From: Porphyrobacter sp. ULC335
GTDB taxonomy: Bacteria; Pseudomonadota; Alphaproteobacteria; Sphingomonadales; Sphingomonadaceae
Direction of reading: 5' to 3'
NCBI RefSeq assembly: GCF_025917005.1
Contig: NZ_CP078091.1
Coordinates: 1,984,001 to 2,048,000 of the forward strand
Length of the DNA stretch: 64,000 bases
Shown piece by piece: positions 1 to 8,474 of this stretch. The notes below the pieces were generated by a model. It was not told the origin of the DNA, ran no database searches, and worked only from the letters and a program-made list of their open reading frames with translations. Both the position numbers and the translations under genes were made by a program. Within the stretch, counting starts at the first letter, position 1, and the number at the start of each line of letters is the position of its first letter.

Positions 1-1
1 A

Positions 2-1135
2 TACTTTGCGATCTTCGACGCCGACTTCGTCCCCCCGACCGACTTTCTGACCCGCGCAATCCCGCATTTCTACGACATAACCGGGCGTCCGTTCGCCGAC
101 CTTGCGGTTGTGCAGGCGCAGTGGGGGCACCTCAATGATACCGAGAGCTTCCTGACCTGTGCGCAGGCCTTGTGGGTGGACGATCACCACACTCTGCAAA
201 AGACCTGGCGCAGCGGGGTGATTGGGTTCGTCAACTTCACCGGCACCGCCGGGGTGTGGCGCGGCCGGGCGATCGAGGCCGCGGGCGGCTGGCGCGCGGC
301 AAGCCTCGTCGAGGATTGCGAGCTCAGTATCCGCGCACTGTTCGCCGGATACCGCACGCGCTTCGTCGGCACTATCGTTGCGCCCGCAGAGCTGCCCTCC
401 ACCATCGCCGCCTACCGCTCGCAGCAGAAGCGCTGGACGCAGGGTTGGGCTCAACTCCAGCGGCTGCATATGCCGACCCTGCTAATGCGATACCCCGCAT
501 CCTTCGCGCGCCGGCTCTACCTTGCCTATTTCGCCGGGATTTCATGGCAGTGGTTCCTGTGGACCATCTGGATCATGGTCCTGCCCTTCCTGATCGCGAG
601 CGGCATGTGGCTGGGTGCTGTGGCGATGGAATACGCGGTCGCCGCCTATGTTTTCCCGCCGATGTTCTTCGCGGCGTTTGCAGGGACCATCGCCGCCAAC
701 GAGGCCCGCCCGACCTATGCGCTGCAGGGCCGCAACGGCTGGCGGGCGCGGCTGCTGCGCATTGGCCGAGTGGTACCGTACATGATCCTCAATACCGGCA
801 TGATGCCGCACCACTTCTGCGCCTTCCTTGAAGGGATGTTGGGGCCGCTCCACGCCGAATTCGTGCGCACCCCCAAAACCGCCTCGACCGGTGCGGCAGG
901 CGCCGCCGGTGCGGGAAGGGCCCCGCGGCCCAAGACGACGATCAAGGACGCGAGTTACCTCAAGTTCGAGCTGTTCTTCTGTCTGACGCTCGTCGTCTGG
1001 GCCGCATTCTTTGTCCATGCCGGGCAGGTCTTCGCCGCCTTCTGGTCCGTGTGGATTCTCGTCTGCGTGGTCGGCCTCAGAGCCGCGCCATTCCTCAATT
1101 CCATGCGTGCCAAGGAACCTGCCAATGCCTGCTAA
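2..1135 (+). CDS. Glycosyltransferase family 2 (processive synthase type), 5' end outside window
   Basis: The visible 377 residues are the catalytic and C-terminal part of a membrane-bound family 2 glycosyltransferase of the cellulose synthase/NfrB kind. The substrate-binding DAD motif lies at residues 7-9 of the visible part, the VEDCELS acidic motif follows about 100 residues later, and the QQKRW (QxxRW) motif of processive synthases comes next. At least four hydrophobic segments follow, consistent with an inner-membrane channel. The stop overlaps the start of the next gene, an outer-membrane TPR/barrel protein, so the pair probably makes and exports a polysaccharide. The sugar is unknown. 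The reading frame is open to the window edge. Confidence 0.88.
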   Translation, partial: YFAIFDADFVPPTDFLTRAIPHFYDITGRPFADLAVVQAQWGHLNDTESFLTCAQALWVDDHHTLQKTWRSGVIGFVNFTGTAGVWRGRAIEAAGGWRAASLVEDCELSIRALFAGYRTRFVGTIVAPAELPSTIAAYRSQQKRWTQGWAQLQRLHMPTLLMRYPASFARRLYLAYFAGISWQWFLWTIWIMVLPFLIASGMWLGAVAMEYAVAAYVFPPMFFAAFAGTIAANEARPTYALQGRNGWRARLLRIGRVVPYMILNTGMMPHHFCAFLEGMLGPLHAEFVRTPKTASTGAAGAAGAGRAPRPKTTIKDASYLKFELFFCLTLVVWAAFFVHAGQVFAAFWSVWILVCVVGLRAAPFLNSMRAKEPANAC

Positions 1136-2753
1136 TGCCATGATCCGCCTGCTGCTGGGTACCGCACTCGGCGTTGCTCTGGCTGCCACTTCGGCGACCG
1201 CACAGGATGCCGCCGAAGCAGCCGTTGCCGAAGCCCGCCGCGCCGCTGATGCCGGGCGCAATGCCGAGGCCATAGCCCCCTACCGTGAAGCTTTGCGCCA
1301 GGCGGAAGGCGCGCGGCCCGACTGGCGGCTTGAGCTCGCCGAGCAGCTGACGTGGGCGGGGGACCTTGATGCGGCTGTTGCGGAATACCGTCAGGTGATC
1401 GCCAGCGGGCAGGGCGATTTGATGGAGAAGGCGCAGACCGGCTTGGGCCGTGCACTGGCGCGGCGCGGGGAGTATGTTCTCGCGGTTGCAGCTTTCGATG
1501 CCGCGCTGGCGCTCGATCCGTCGGACCGCGAGGCGGCGCTACTGCGCGCGCAGGCCCTGTCCTGGGACAACCGGCAGGCCGAAGCCGAGGCTGCTTATAT
1601 CGCCCTTTTGGCACGCGATCCGGCAGACGAGCGCGCGCTGCTCGGCCTTGCCCGTGTACAAAGCTGGCGCGGACGGCAGCGCGCGGCGCTGGCGACGCTG
1701 GGGCGGCTTCCGGGTGAGCCCGCAGATCCAGTCGAGGCGACCACCATCACCGCCGAAGCCCAGCAATGGCTCGGCCGTCCCGATCGCGCCGCTGCCACGT
1801 TGCGCGCCCGCCTTGGCGCCGTGCCCGACGATTCCCGCGCGCGCTGGCTGCTAGAACGGCTGGCGCGCGATACACGCCACGAAGCGCGCTTCGATGCGCG
1901 GCGCTTCGACCAGTCGGATGGGCTCGATGTGGAACAGTACAATCTCGGCGCGGATTACCGTTTCGCCGGGGGTCGGGGACGGGTCGGGCCGCGGCTGGCC
2001 TATGCCGCCTTCGACCCCTTCGATGGCCCCGGTGATACCATCACCGTCACCCGCATCGCCGCCAGCGGGGGCTGGCGACTGTCAGACAATGTCGATCTGA
2101 ACGCAACCATCGGGGTGGACAGCATCGACGAACCGGGGCCCGGGCGCACACAGGATTATCTCACCTATGACGCTTATCTGACCCTTTTCCCCGAAGATCG
2201 GGTGCGGATCGACCTCGGTGCACAGCGTTTCACGCTCGACAGCGAGCCAACCTTGCGCAGCCGCGTGGTGGTCGACCAGTTCAAGATCTCTGCTGATGTC
2301 CTGCCGACCGAGCGCAGCCGCCTGACAGTGCGCGCTGCCCATGCCGATTACACAGACGGCAACCGCCAGTCGTGGTGGCAAGCCGAGTTCGAACAGCGCG
2401 TCGCCATGGCGCCGCGCGTCCATGTCGGTCTGCGCTATACCGGCACCAGCTTTCGGCTGGTCAATCAACCGGGCTATTTCAGCCCCAGTGAATATCACGC
2501 GATGGAAGCCACGGCGCGGTTCGATGGGCAGGCGGGCCCGCGCACCTGGTATGGGTTTCGTGCCAACGCGGGTGCAGAACGCGATGCGGGTAGTGCCGCA
2601 CGCTTCATTGTCAGCGGCACGGTCTATCTGCGCCAGCAACTTTCGCAAGCCATCGATATCGAAGCTGCCTATGATTACAGTTCTTCGAGCGCGGCATCCT
2701 CTACCGGCTTCGAACGTGGCATCGCAAGGATCAGCCTGGTTGCACGCTTTTGA
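1125..2753 (+). CDS. TPR plus YaiO-type outer-membrane beta-barrel protein, likely polysaccharide exporter
   Basis: A 542-residue secreted protein. The N-terminal hydrophobic stretch followed by TAQDA looks like a Sec signal cleaved near residue 27. Residues about 30-270 are Ala/Arg-rich tetratricopeptide repeats. Residues about 285-542 alternate like an outer-membrane beta-barrel (YaiO/NfrA style) and end in phenylalanine, as such barrels do. The ATG at 1125 is chosen because AGGA sits 8 bases upstream; it overlaps the glycosyltransferase stop by 11 bases. A second ATG at 1140 is possible. Established knowledge: synthase plus TPR-barrel pairs (BcsC, PgaA, NfrA) carry a glycan across the outer membrane. 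Confidence 0.82.
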   Translation: MPANAMIRLLLGTALGVALAATSATAQDAAEAAVAEARRAADAGRNAEAIAPYREALRQAEGARPDWRLELAEQLTWAGDLDAAVAEYRQVIASGQGDLMEKAQTGLGRALARRGEYVLAVAAFDAALALDPSDREAALLRAQALSWDNRQAEAEAAYIALLARDPADERALLGLARVQSWRGRQRAALATLGRLPGEPADPVEATTITAEAQQWLGRPDRAAATLRARLGAVPDDSRARWLLERLARDTRHEARFDARRFDQSDGLDVEQYNLGADYRFAGGRGRVGPRLAYAAFDPFDGPGDTITVTRIAASGGWRLSDNVDLNATIGVDSIDEPGPGRTQDYLTYDAYLTLFPEDRVRIDLGAQRFTLDSEPTLRSRVVVDQFKISADVLPTERSRLTVRAAHADYTDGNRQSWWQAEFEQRVAMAPRVHVGLRYTGTSFRLVNQPGYFSPSEYHAMEATARFDGQAGPRTWYGFRANAGAERDAGSAARFIVSGTVYLRQQLSQAIDIEAAYDYSSSSAASSTGFERGIARISLVARF

Positions 2754-2918
2754 GGCTTGAGCGCAGTTCAGCCACAGGAAGTGGCACCCAGGTGCGGCCA
2801 TTGCCGTCACACGGAGTCTTGCCCGTGATCACAGCTGTATTCTGCCGGCGGGGACCGCACCACCTTGTCTTTCCGCAAGGGGGAAATGCGTTATTTCTTG
2901 GATGATTATCGCAAAAAG

Positions 2919-2944
2919 TGGTCGGGGAGACAGGATTTGAACCT
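2919..2944 (-). repeat. tRNA-Pro 3'-end fragment, left attachment site of genomic island
   Basis: Twenty-five of 26 bases are identical to 9684-9709, the 3' end of the intact tRNA-Pro(TGG), in the same orientation. The fragment covers the CCA end, the acceptor 3' strand and the T-arm, then stops matching. No anticodon or D-arm follows, so this is not a tRNA gene. It is the duplicated crossover segment expected when an element inserts at a tRNA 3' end. Confidence 0.85.
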
Positions 2945-3832
2945 CTTAGTGCATAAATATGCAATTATTTTAAAATGTTAACCGCATTTTCCGACTTACC
3001 GGCACCGCTACCAACAGGCATTTTATCGCAACTCTTGCGCGGCCTGTCAGTTATCCACAATCTCGCTGTGGCTCGGGCGATCTAAGTGCATCCCGTCACA
3101 GCAAGCACCGAGTGAATTTCAAAATTCGAGGAAAATCGGCTTCCAACGCGTGTTGGCCGATGGTCCCATGTGAGCCTGTGGTCGATGCCGCATTAGATGA
3201 ATCCTTTAAATCCCGATCCCGCTTCCCCTACCAAGATTGGCGCCATGAGTGACCGCGAGCTCGCAACCAAGACTGCGACCTGACTCGAAACTGGGGCCGA
3301 GCTCGCGCTTGCGGTTGGCAAGGATCGACTTCAGGTGCGGATCGTGTCCAAGGCTTTTTGCCATGTCGCCGATCGCAGAGCGCGTTGCCCTGTAGCCGGG
3401 CATGTCGGCGGTGCGGATCAGTGCGCAGCTCAGTTTCAAGCTGAAGCGCTTGCCTCGCGTGCGACGCCGAGCATCGCGCTCTTGCCGGTCCCGGCTTAGC
3501 CAACGACGACGCCGAGACCGCGCTCGCCGTTGGCCGCGAGAACTCAAGAAGGATCGGGCGCGCTACTCGAAGCATTACCGCGTGACTAAAGAGGATCTCG
3601 AATGGTTCGGTGCACAGGTTGAGGAGCTCGGAGGCGTCGTGCACGAGGTCTGCTCGGAGCGGATCGAGAGTTTCAGAGCCGAGGCAAAAGCGAAGCCCGA
3701 CAAGGTCCTGTAATTGTGCGGGGCTTTGTACGTCTGCTTTTGTGCACCTTTGGGAAAAAGCTGCCGTTCGGGAATCGACCTCAAATCGGACCTAACAAAG
3801 GGTATGTGATCTTCGTCTTTGTCCAGCCCTTC
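2945..3832 (+). pseudogene. Decayed coding remnants without an intact gene
   Basis: About 0.9 kb of island DNA with no convincing intact gene. From ATG 3195 a frame reads 28 codons to a TGA and then stays open in the same frame for over 70 further codons, ending at a TAG near 3500. The TGA could be a mutated TGG codon. A second open stretch (3402-3713) ends in about 50 residues that look coding (from KKDRARYSKHYRV to the end), preceded by Arg-rich nonsense. I do not recognise either. A perfect DnaA-box word (TTATCCACA) is at 3051-3059, on its own. Confidence 0.3.
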
Positions 3833-5323
3833 TCAAGCGTGTCTCTCTTTAAGGCCGGGGTCATTTCTGGCCGCGTCTGTGGCCTGCGAAAGAGCAGACA
3901 GCACTTCTTCTGCAGCACATTCCCCTGACTGGATCGCCCCTTCGATGTAGCCGGTCCAGTGTCGAGACGTTTCTGTTCCCGCCCAGACTATTGGGCCGAC
4001 CGCCTGGCGGAGCCAAGACCCGTGCCGGGCAAACATCCCTGGCGGGAAATAAGCACCATAGCATCCGCCAGACCATACCTCTGCGGTCCAATCGGCCTCC
4101 ACGTAATCCACCGGCGTCATCGCAGCAGGACCGAAGTGATCGGCCAGCATCGACAGCACGGCATTGCGCCGATGATTTGCACTGCTGTCCCCATGGCGCA
4201 GGGCGTGATCGCCATCAAAGAAGCCCGCAATTACGCCAAGCGGCTGACCGGTGGGGGAGACATCAAAGCAGGGAGAGCAAGGCGCATCGTCCCGCACAAT
4301 GGAACCATTGAAGCCCAAATCGCGCCAGAAAGGACGATCATAAGCTACCCAGTATTTAATTGCCGATCCCATCGCCACCCGCGCATGAAGCGATGCTTTT
4401 GGCTGCGGGAGAGGCGGGCAAAATCCAATTCGCGGAACAAGGGTCGGAGGCACCGCGACAATCACTCGCGAGGCTTGATATGTGCCCCGCTGGGAATGGA
4501 CGGTGGCACACGCACCTTTCCAATCAATGGCCGTAACGGGTTCATCAAGATGGAGGCGCGCTCCGATTGCCTCCCCCATCCTGCGCGCGATCTGGTGAAC
4601 CCCGCCATGAAACAGAAAGTTCTGCGCGCCGCCCGTCTCGGCCGACATTAGGATTTCAAGCCCACCTGCTGACTTGAGATAGTTCACAAAGAACAGAAGC
4701 GAAATCTGATCGGCTTCGGCGCAGAGGATAGAGAAACAAAGAAGCCGGTAAAGCTGCCGCACCCTCTCGCTTCGGACGTTGTCCATGACCCATTGCTCGA
4801 CCGTCTGCGCGTCCAGCACCGCTGCTTGTTCATGCGACCAGGGCTGTTCGCAGTCGATAGCGGCCACAAGGCGGTCCAGCTTCCGGCTTGCGGTAAGGTA
4901 GGAAAGCTTATCCCACCAGGTCAGCAACCCGTCCATCCGCTCGCGCTCGCCATGATGCTCCCGGCCGTGCAGCCGGAATATGCTCTTGCCGTCGAGATGT
5001 GTGGGGTATGTTTCTACCTGAAACTGTTGCGCCAGCGCGGCAAGCCTTGCCTGCGTCGGACCGAGCCACATGCCGCCAAGATCGATCTCGAGGCCGGCCA
5101 ACTTGCCGTGCTTGGTCCGACCGCCAACCCGGTCCCGCGCCTCGAGCACGATAAAGTCGTCGCAGCCTTTCTCCATCAGTCGGGCCGCCGCCGCGAGGCC
5201 GGAAAAGCCCGCTCCGATAATGATGACATCAGGCATGGCGCATGGCCCTTTTGCAAGTGAACTGACACCAGCCAGCGGAAGCGCCATCAGCCGACGGGCG
5301 CGAATGGGGACATTTTTCAGCAT
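3833..5323 (-). CDS. Flavin-containing amine oxidase (MAO/polyamine oxidase family)
   Basis: A 496-residue FAD-dependent amine oxidase, expected to oxidise a primary or secondary amine to an aldehyde with release of hydrogen peroxide. The Rossmann motif IIIGAGFSGLAAA is followed by LEARDRVGGRT, which binds the FAD ribityl chain. Near the C-terminus WAGTETSRHWTGYIEGA is the conserved FAD-closing segment with the MAO-type aromatic residues. The annotated start overlaps the stop of the HDAC-like gene (ATGCTGA), suggesting translational coupling. An alternative ATG at 5236 begins 6 residues before the Rossmann motif and removes an unusual 29-residue leader. Co-transcribed with the amidohydrolase, so likely acts on its product. 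The exact substrate is unknown. Confidence 0.85.
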   Translation of the reverse strand: MLKNVPIRARRLMALPLAGVSSLAKGPCAMPDVIIIGAGFSGLAAAARLMEKGCDDFIVLEARDRVGGRTKHGKLAGLEIDLGGMWLGPTQARLAALAQQFQVETYPTHLDGKSIFRLHGREHHGERERMDGLLTWWDKLSYLTASRKLDRLVAAIDCEQPWSHEQAAVLDAQTVEQWVMDNVRSERVRQLYRLLCFSILCAEADQISLLFFVNYLKSAGGLEILMSAETGGAQNFLFHGGVHQIARRMGEAIGARLHLDEPVTAIDWKGACATVHSQRGTYQASRVIVAVPPTLVPRIGFCPPLPQPKASLHARVAMGSAIKYWVAYDRPFWRDLGFNGSIVRDDAPCSPCFDVSPTGQPLGVIAGFFDGDHALRHGDSSANHRRNAVLSMLADHFGPAAMTPVDYVEADWTAEVWSGGCYGAYFPPGMFARHGSWLRQAVGPIVWAGTETSRHWTGYIEGAIQSGECAAEEVLSALSQATDAARNDPGLKERHA

Positions 5324-6426
5324 ACAGGTCGCAGCAGCGGCGCAGCGGCGCGTGCGGCGTCGATGGCCGCTCTTTGGTGCGATTGTAGCTCCTGCCCCGG
5401 CATCGCGTCGATCATCGGCGCAAACGGATCAATGCATCCGGTCGACACGCCGCTCAGCGCTTCCACCACGGCGAGCCCGCAAAAGGGAACATATTCGGCA
5501 GAATATCCGCCCTCATGCACGAAGCATACGCGCCCGTTGATCCGGTGATCTGACCAGACCAAAAGCTTCTCGGTCATAAGGCGGTAATGGGCCGAACTGA
5601 GCATCATTGCCGCAAGCGGATCCATGGCGCAGGCATCGAAACCGCACGATACAATCAGGATTTCAGGATCGAACGCGTCGAGCGCCGGGAGCACAATCTG
5701 GTCGATCGCGTGGAGATATGCACCCCCGCCCGAACCTGCCGGAAGCGGGACGTTGATGTTGAAGCCAACTCCGGCGCCTTCGCCGACAGCGTCTGTTCCT
5801 CCGCGTGCCATCGGATAGAGGCCATCCTGATGTACCGAAATGACCAGCGTCTCGCTGTCGGTCAAAAATGCGCTCTCGGTTCCATTTCCGTGATGCACAT
5901 CCCAATCGATCACGGCTACGCACCGCACGTCGGAAGTGTTGCGCAAGTGGTGAATGGCAATCGCCACATTGTTGAAAATGCAGAACCCGCGGCCCATGGT
6001 CGGCCCGGCGTGGTGCCCGGGCGGACGGCAGAGTGCATAGGCGTTGCGGACTTCACCGGAGGCCACAGCCGCCAGTGCGGCCATCGCCCCGCCAGCAGCG
6101 AGCAAGGCGATCTCATAAGTGCCCGGGCCAACCAGCGCGAATTCGCCTGCATCGCCGCCGCTGCCTGAGCTCAACCGCTGCACGCGCTCGACGTAGGCGG
6201 CATCATGAACCGCAAGAATGTCGGCGAGGGCAGCGGGGGCGAAAGGTACGGGCTTGAGGCGGGGTGTGAGTTCGTAACCGTCCATGAGGTTCTTCAGGCG
6301 ACGCTTCGTTTCAGCGCTCTCGAAGTGGACGCCCGGCTGATAGATTCCCCGCGCGGGTAGGACCGCGACCGACGGCCCCGCGTCGTGCCACATCATTCGT
6401 TCATGCCAAACAAAACCGGTTGCCAT
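5317..6426 (-). CDS. Class II histone deacetylase-like amidohydrolase (acetylpolyamine amidohydrolase type)
   Basis: A 369-residue zinc amidohydrolase of the HDAC/AcuC/APAH superfamily that removes acetyl groups from amines. Visible catalytic features: RPPGHHA with the tandem active-site histidines, DWDVHHGNGTE with zinc-binding Asp and His, SCGFDA with the second zinc Asp, and HEGGY with the transition-state tyrosine; EGGY is typical of class II enzymes. ATG 6426 is preferred over 6438 because GGAGA lies 5 bases upstream. First gene of a two-gene operon with an amine oxidase. Pseudomonas acetylpolyamine hydrolases are the closest functional model. The substrate assignment is inference. Confidence 0.85.
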   Translation of the reverse strand: MATGFVWHERMMWHDAGPSVAVLPARGIYQPGVHFESAETKRRLKNLMDGYELTPRLKPVPFAPAALADILAVHDAAYVERVQRLSSGSGGDAGEFALVGPGTYEIALLAAGGAMAALAAVASGEVRNAYALCRPPGHHAGPTMGRGFCIFNNVAIAIHHLRNTSDVRCVAVIDWDVHHGNGTESAFLTDSETLVISVHQDGLYPMARGGTDAVGEGAGVGFNINVPLPAGSGGGAYLHAIDQIVLPALDAFDPEILIVSCGFDACAMDPLAAMMLSSAHYRLMTEKLLVWSDHRINGRVCFVHEGGYSAEYVPFCGLAVVEALSGVSTGCIDPFAPMIDAMPGQELQSHQRAAIDAARAAAPLLRPVC

Positions 6427-6447
6427 CGCAATCTCCATTCGACTCCG

Positions 6448-6476
6448 AATTAATCGAACGCGTTCGGATATGTCAA
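6448..6476 (-). promoter_or_regulatory. Promoter of the amidohydrolase operon with embedded TetR operator
   Basis: Read leftwards, TTGACA (6476-6471, a perfect -35) is followed by a 17-base spacer and TTAATT (6453-6448) as a weak -10. The spacer contains the perfect 12-bp palindrome CGAACGCGTTCG (6455-6466). A palindrome between -35 and -10, beside a divergent TetR gene, is where such repressors bind. The start point would be about 6441, giving a leader of about 15 bases that contains the GGAGA ribosome site. Confidence 0.62.
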
Positions 6477-6505
6477 TCCTCGAAACTTCATGCTACCGAG
6501 GCAGG

Positions 6506-7165
6506 ATGGTTGATCCTGTTCGTCACATGGCTGTCGGCAAATCTGTGCGGGGGCGGCCGCGGATGAGCGATTCTGCGGTTGCGGACGTGCGCCAACAGAT
6601 CATCGATCGCGCCAAGACCCTCTTCCAAACAGAAGGTTATGGTGCTGTCTCGATGCGGCGACTGGCTGCCGAAACGAACCGCGGTGTCGCCACGATTTAC
6701 GAGTATTTTCCCTCAAAGGCGGACTTGTTGCGCCACGTCTGGGCAGACTTCTTCGATGAGATCTTCAGCCAGATATCGGATGCCAGCCAAGGAAAGATCG
6801 GGCTTGCGGCCTTAAAGGCGATGGCGACCGCTTACGCCGAGTATTGGTTCGAGCATCCAGACAGGTTCCGAATGGTGTTCTTCAATGAGGATCGGTCCGA
6901 GCAAGGAGAGCCGCTGTTTGTTCATCGTTTTTCGATGGAGTCCCGGCTGCATCCCTTGTTGACCGCGATCGAAGAAGGCCAAGCAGCGGGCGAGATCATA
7001 CCTGGCGATCCGGTAACACTGCTACAGGTTCTGGTCGGATTTGTGCATGGCGCCGCATTGAACCTGATCACAATCAGCGAATTTGAATGGGTGGAACGCG
7101 ACCAGCTCATAAGCACGGCGCTGCGTTTGCTTGAAAGACAGGCTTCGACGAGCGATCGTCTTTGA
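6506..7165 (+). CDS. TetR/AcrR-family transcriptional repressor
   Basis: The residues from about 20 to 70 form the TetR DNA-binding domain: a helix-turn-helix with GAVSMRRLAAETNRGVATIY and the EYFPSKADLLRHV helix. The C-terminal 130 residues are the ligand-binding/dimerisation part. The frame is open from ATG 6470 (231 residues). That codon lies 3 bases from the operator palindrome and has no ribosome site, so ATG 6506 (219 residues, GAGGCAGG just upstream) is preferred; 6527 is also possible. It is divergent from the amidohydrolase/amine oxidase operon and probably represses it until an acetylated amine or related ligand binds. Confidence 0.82.
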   Translation: MVDPVRHMAVGKSVRGRPRMSDSAVADVRQQIIDRAKTLFQTEGYGAVSMRRLAAETNRGVATIYEYFPSKADLLRHVWADFFDEIFSQISDASQGKIGLAALKAMATAYAEYWFEHPDRFRMVFFNEDRSEQGEPLFVHRFSMESRLHPLLTAIEEGQAAGEIIPGDPVTLLQVLVGFVHGAALNLITISEFEWVERDQLISTALRLLERQASTSDRL

Positions 7166-7447
7166 ACAGCGCGCGTGAACGAGAATCTGCGTTTGCCGAC
7201 CAGCGCCCAGCGTCGTCTCTAGTTAACGTCAAGTTCGGCAGTGCACGGCGCGCCAAAAGCCGCCATTCGCAAATCCACCCATGAGCTGCCATGAGCTGGG
7301 CAGAGGCGCGATCCCGAACACTGCCCTTTTGCGAGCATGCGCCTGAGGCCGCGTAGACCGTTATTACGGTGCCTCGGCGTGCCCAGCGCTATGTGCTTGG
7401 CTTGGCGCGCGTTCTTTCTTCCTGGCCAATCAAGGCCATGGAGAAAG

Positions 7448-8083
7448 ATGATGACCTACTCTCACCTCGACCCCGCCATGCAAAACCGGGTCTCGTGGAA
7501 TGCTGGCAGAACCGTCGGCACCAAGCGGCCATTTACCCAAAGGCAGATTTAGGCGATCCGGTTCTTCCTCGATCGCGACGAGCGACTGCGAGATCGCGCT
7601 CTGTTCGACCTGGCGATCGACCGGAAACTGCGGGGCTGCGATCTGGTAAAGCTCAAGATCGGCGATCTCGTGGCCGGAACTGAAGTCCGCGACCGCGCGA
7701 TGATCATTCAGCGGAAAACCGGTCGACCCGTGCAATTTGAGATCACCGCTGACGCCCGCTCGAGCCTGGCGACATGGCTACTGCGACGGGGCGGCACCAT
7801 CGATGATTTCGTGTTCCCAAGCAGAATTCATTCCGGCCAACCGATGAGCACGCGGCAGTATGCCCGGCTCGTCGATGAATGGGTCACCGCGGTCGGGTTG
7901 CGGACGGAAGACTACGGCACCCACTCCATGCGCCGCACCAAGGCGGCCATGATCCACCGGACAACCGGAAATCTGCGGGCGGTCCAAATTTTGCTTGGTC
8001 ACTCCAAGATCGAGAACACGGTCCGGTATCTCGGGGTCGACGTTGAGGATGCTCTTGTCCTGGCGGAGCGCATCGAGGTCTGA
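7448..8083 (+). pseudogene. Tyrosine recombinase (integrase), interrupted by amber codon
   Basis: A 211-codon stand-alone tyrosine recombinase of a kind common in alphaproteobacteria. The frame starts at ATG 7448 or 7451 behind GGAG (7440-7443) and runs through the whole catalytic domain, except that codon 7550-7552 is TAG at a position where related proteins have tryptophan (from memory of the family). After it the catalytic residues are all present: Arg in KLRGCDLVK, HSMRR (HxxR), the His of LLGHSKIENT and the Tyr of VRYLG. A single TGG to TAG change explains the break. A shorter product from an internal start could exist but would lack the N-terminus. Confidence 0.75.
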
Positions 8084-8171
8084 CAATACTGGCGGCCGTC
8101 GGCAAGCTCCGATGGCCGCTTTTGTCGAAGTTCGACGATCACTGAATCGGCAACAAGTGGGTGGAAAACGG

Positions 8172-8333
8172 TCAATCATCTTTAGCTGATGTCGCCGCAT
8201 AAAGGCCTGCCCATGCCAAGGCTTCTGCGACAAAGATTATGATCGCCGAAGTCTTAGAACCAGACCACCAAAGTAGCGTCCCGACAATGAGACCGATCAG
8301 GAGGCACGATACGGCGGGGCTAGGCAGCTTCAT
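8172..8333 (-). CDS. Small hydrophobic protein, two predicted membrane helices
   Basis: A 53-codon open frame from ATG 8333 to TGA 8172, read codon by codon. Residues 8-23 (SCLLIGLIVGTLLWWS) and about 28-46 (TSAIIIFVAEALAWAGLY) are hydrophobic, separated by GSK, and the tail is charged (AKDD). The pattern looks selected rather than random. No clear Shine-Dalgarno precedes the start, and nothing is known of its function. It lies in the island between the broken integrase and a hypothetical protein. Confidence 0.38.
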   Translation of the reverse strand: MKLPSPAVSCLLIGLIVGTLLWWSGSKTSAIIIFVAEALAWAGLYAATSAKDD

Positions 8334-8366
8334 CTGATGATAGGTGCCACATTGGACATGACGGCA

Positions 8367-8387
8367 GCAATGGGGTCGATTTCAGAA
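8367..8387. repeat. 21-bp direct repeat, copy 1
   Basis: Matches 9051-9071 at 20 of 21 bases (GCAATGGGGTCG, then A or C, then TTTCAGAA), same orientation. The two copies bracket the hypothetical gene at 8475-9026. Adjacent bases (CGGCA versus CGTCC) are only partly alike. Resembles short dispersed sequences I associate with sphingomonad intergenic regions, but I cannot confirm this here. Confidence 0.6.
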
Positions 8388-8474
8388 GGGCAGGAATTTT
8401 TCGGAAGCGATGCAAAGCCGCAAGTCCGCTTTCCGGATCGCGCAACAGCCTCGCTCATGACCGGTAGTGGGTGG

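Noticed and set aside
3051-3059. A replication origin at the DnaA box
   Set aside because: A single box without a cluster, iterons or an intact initiator gene is not enough.
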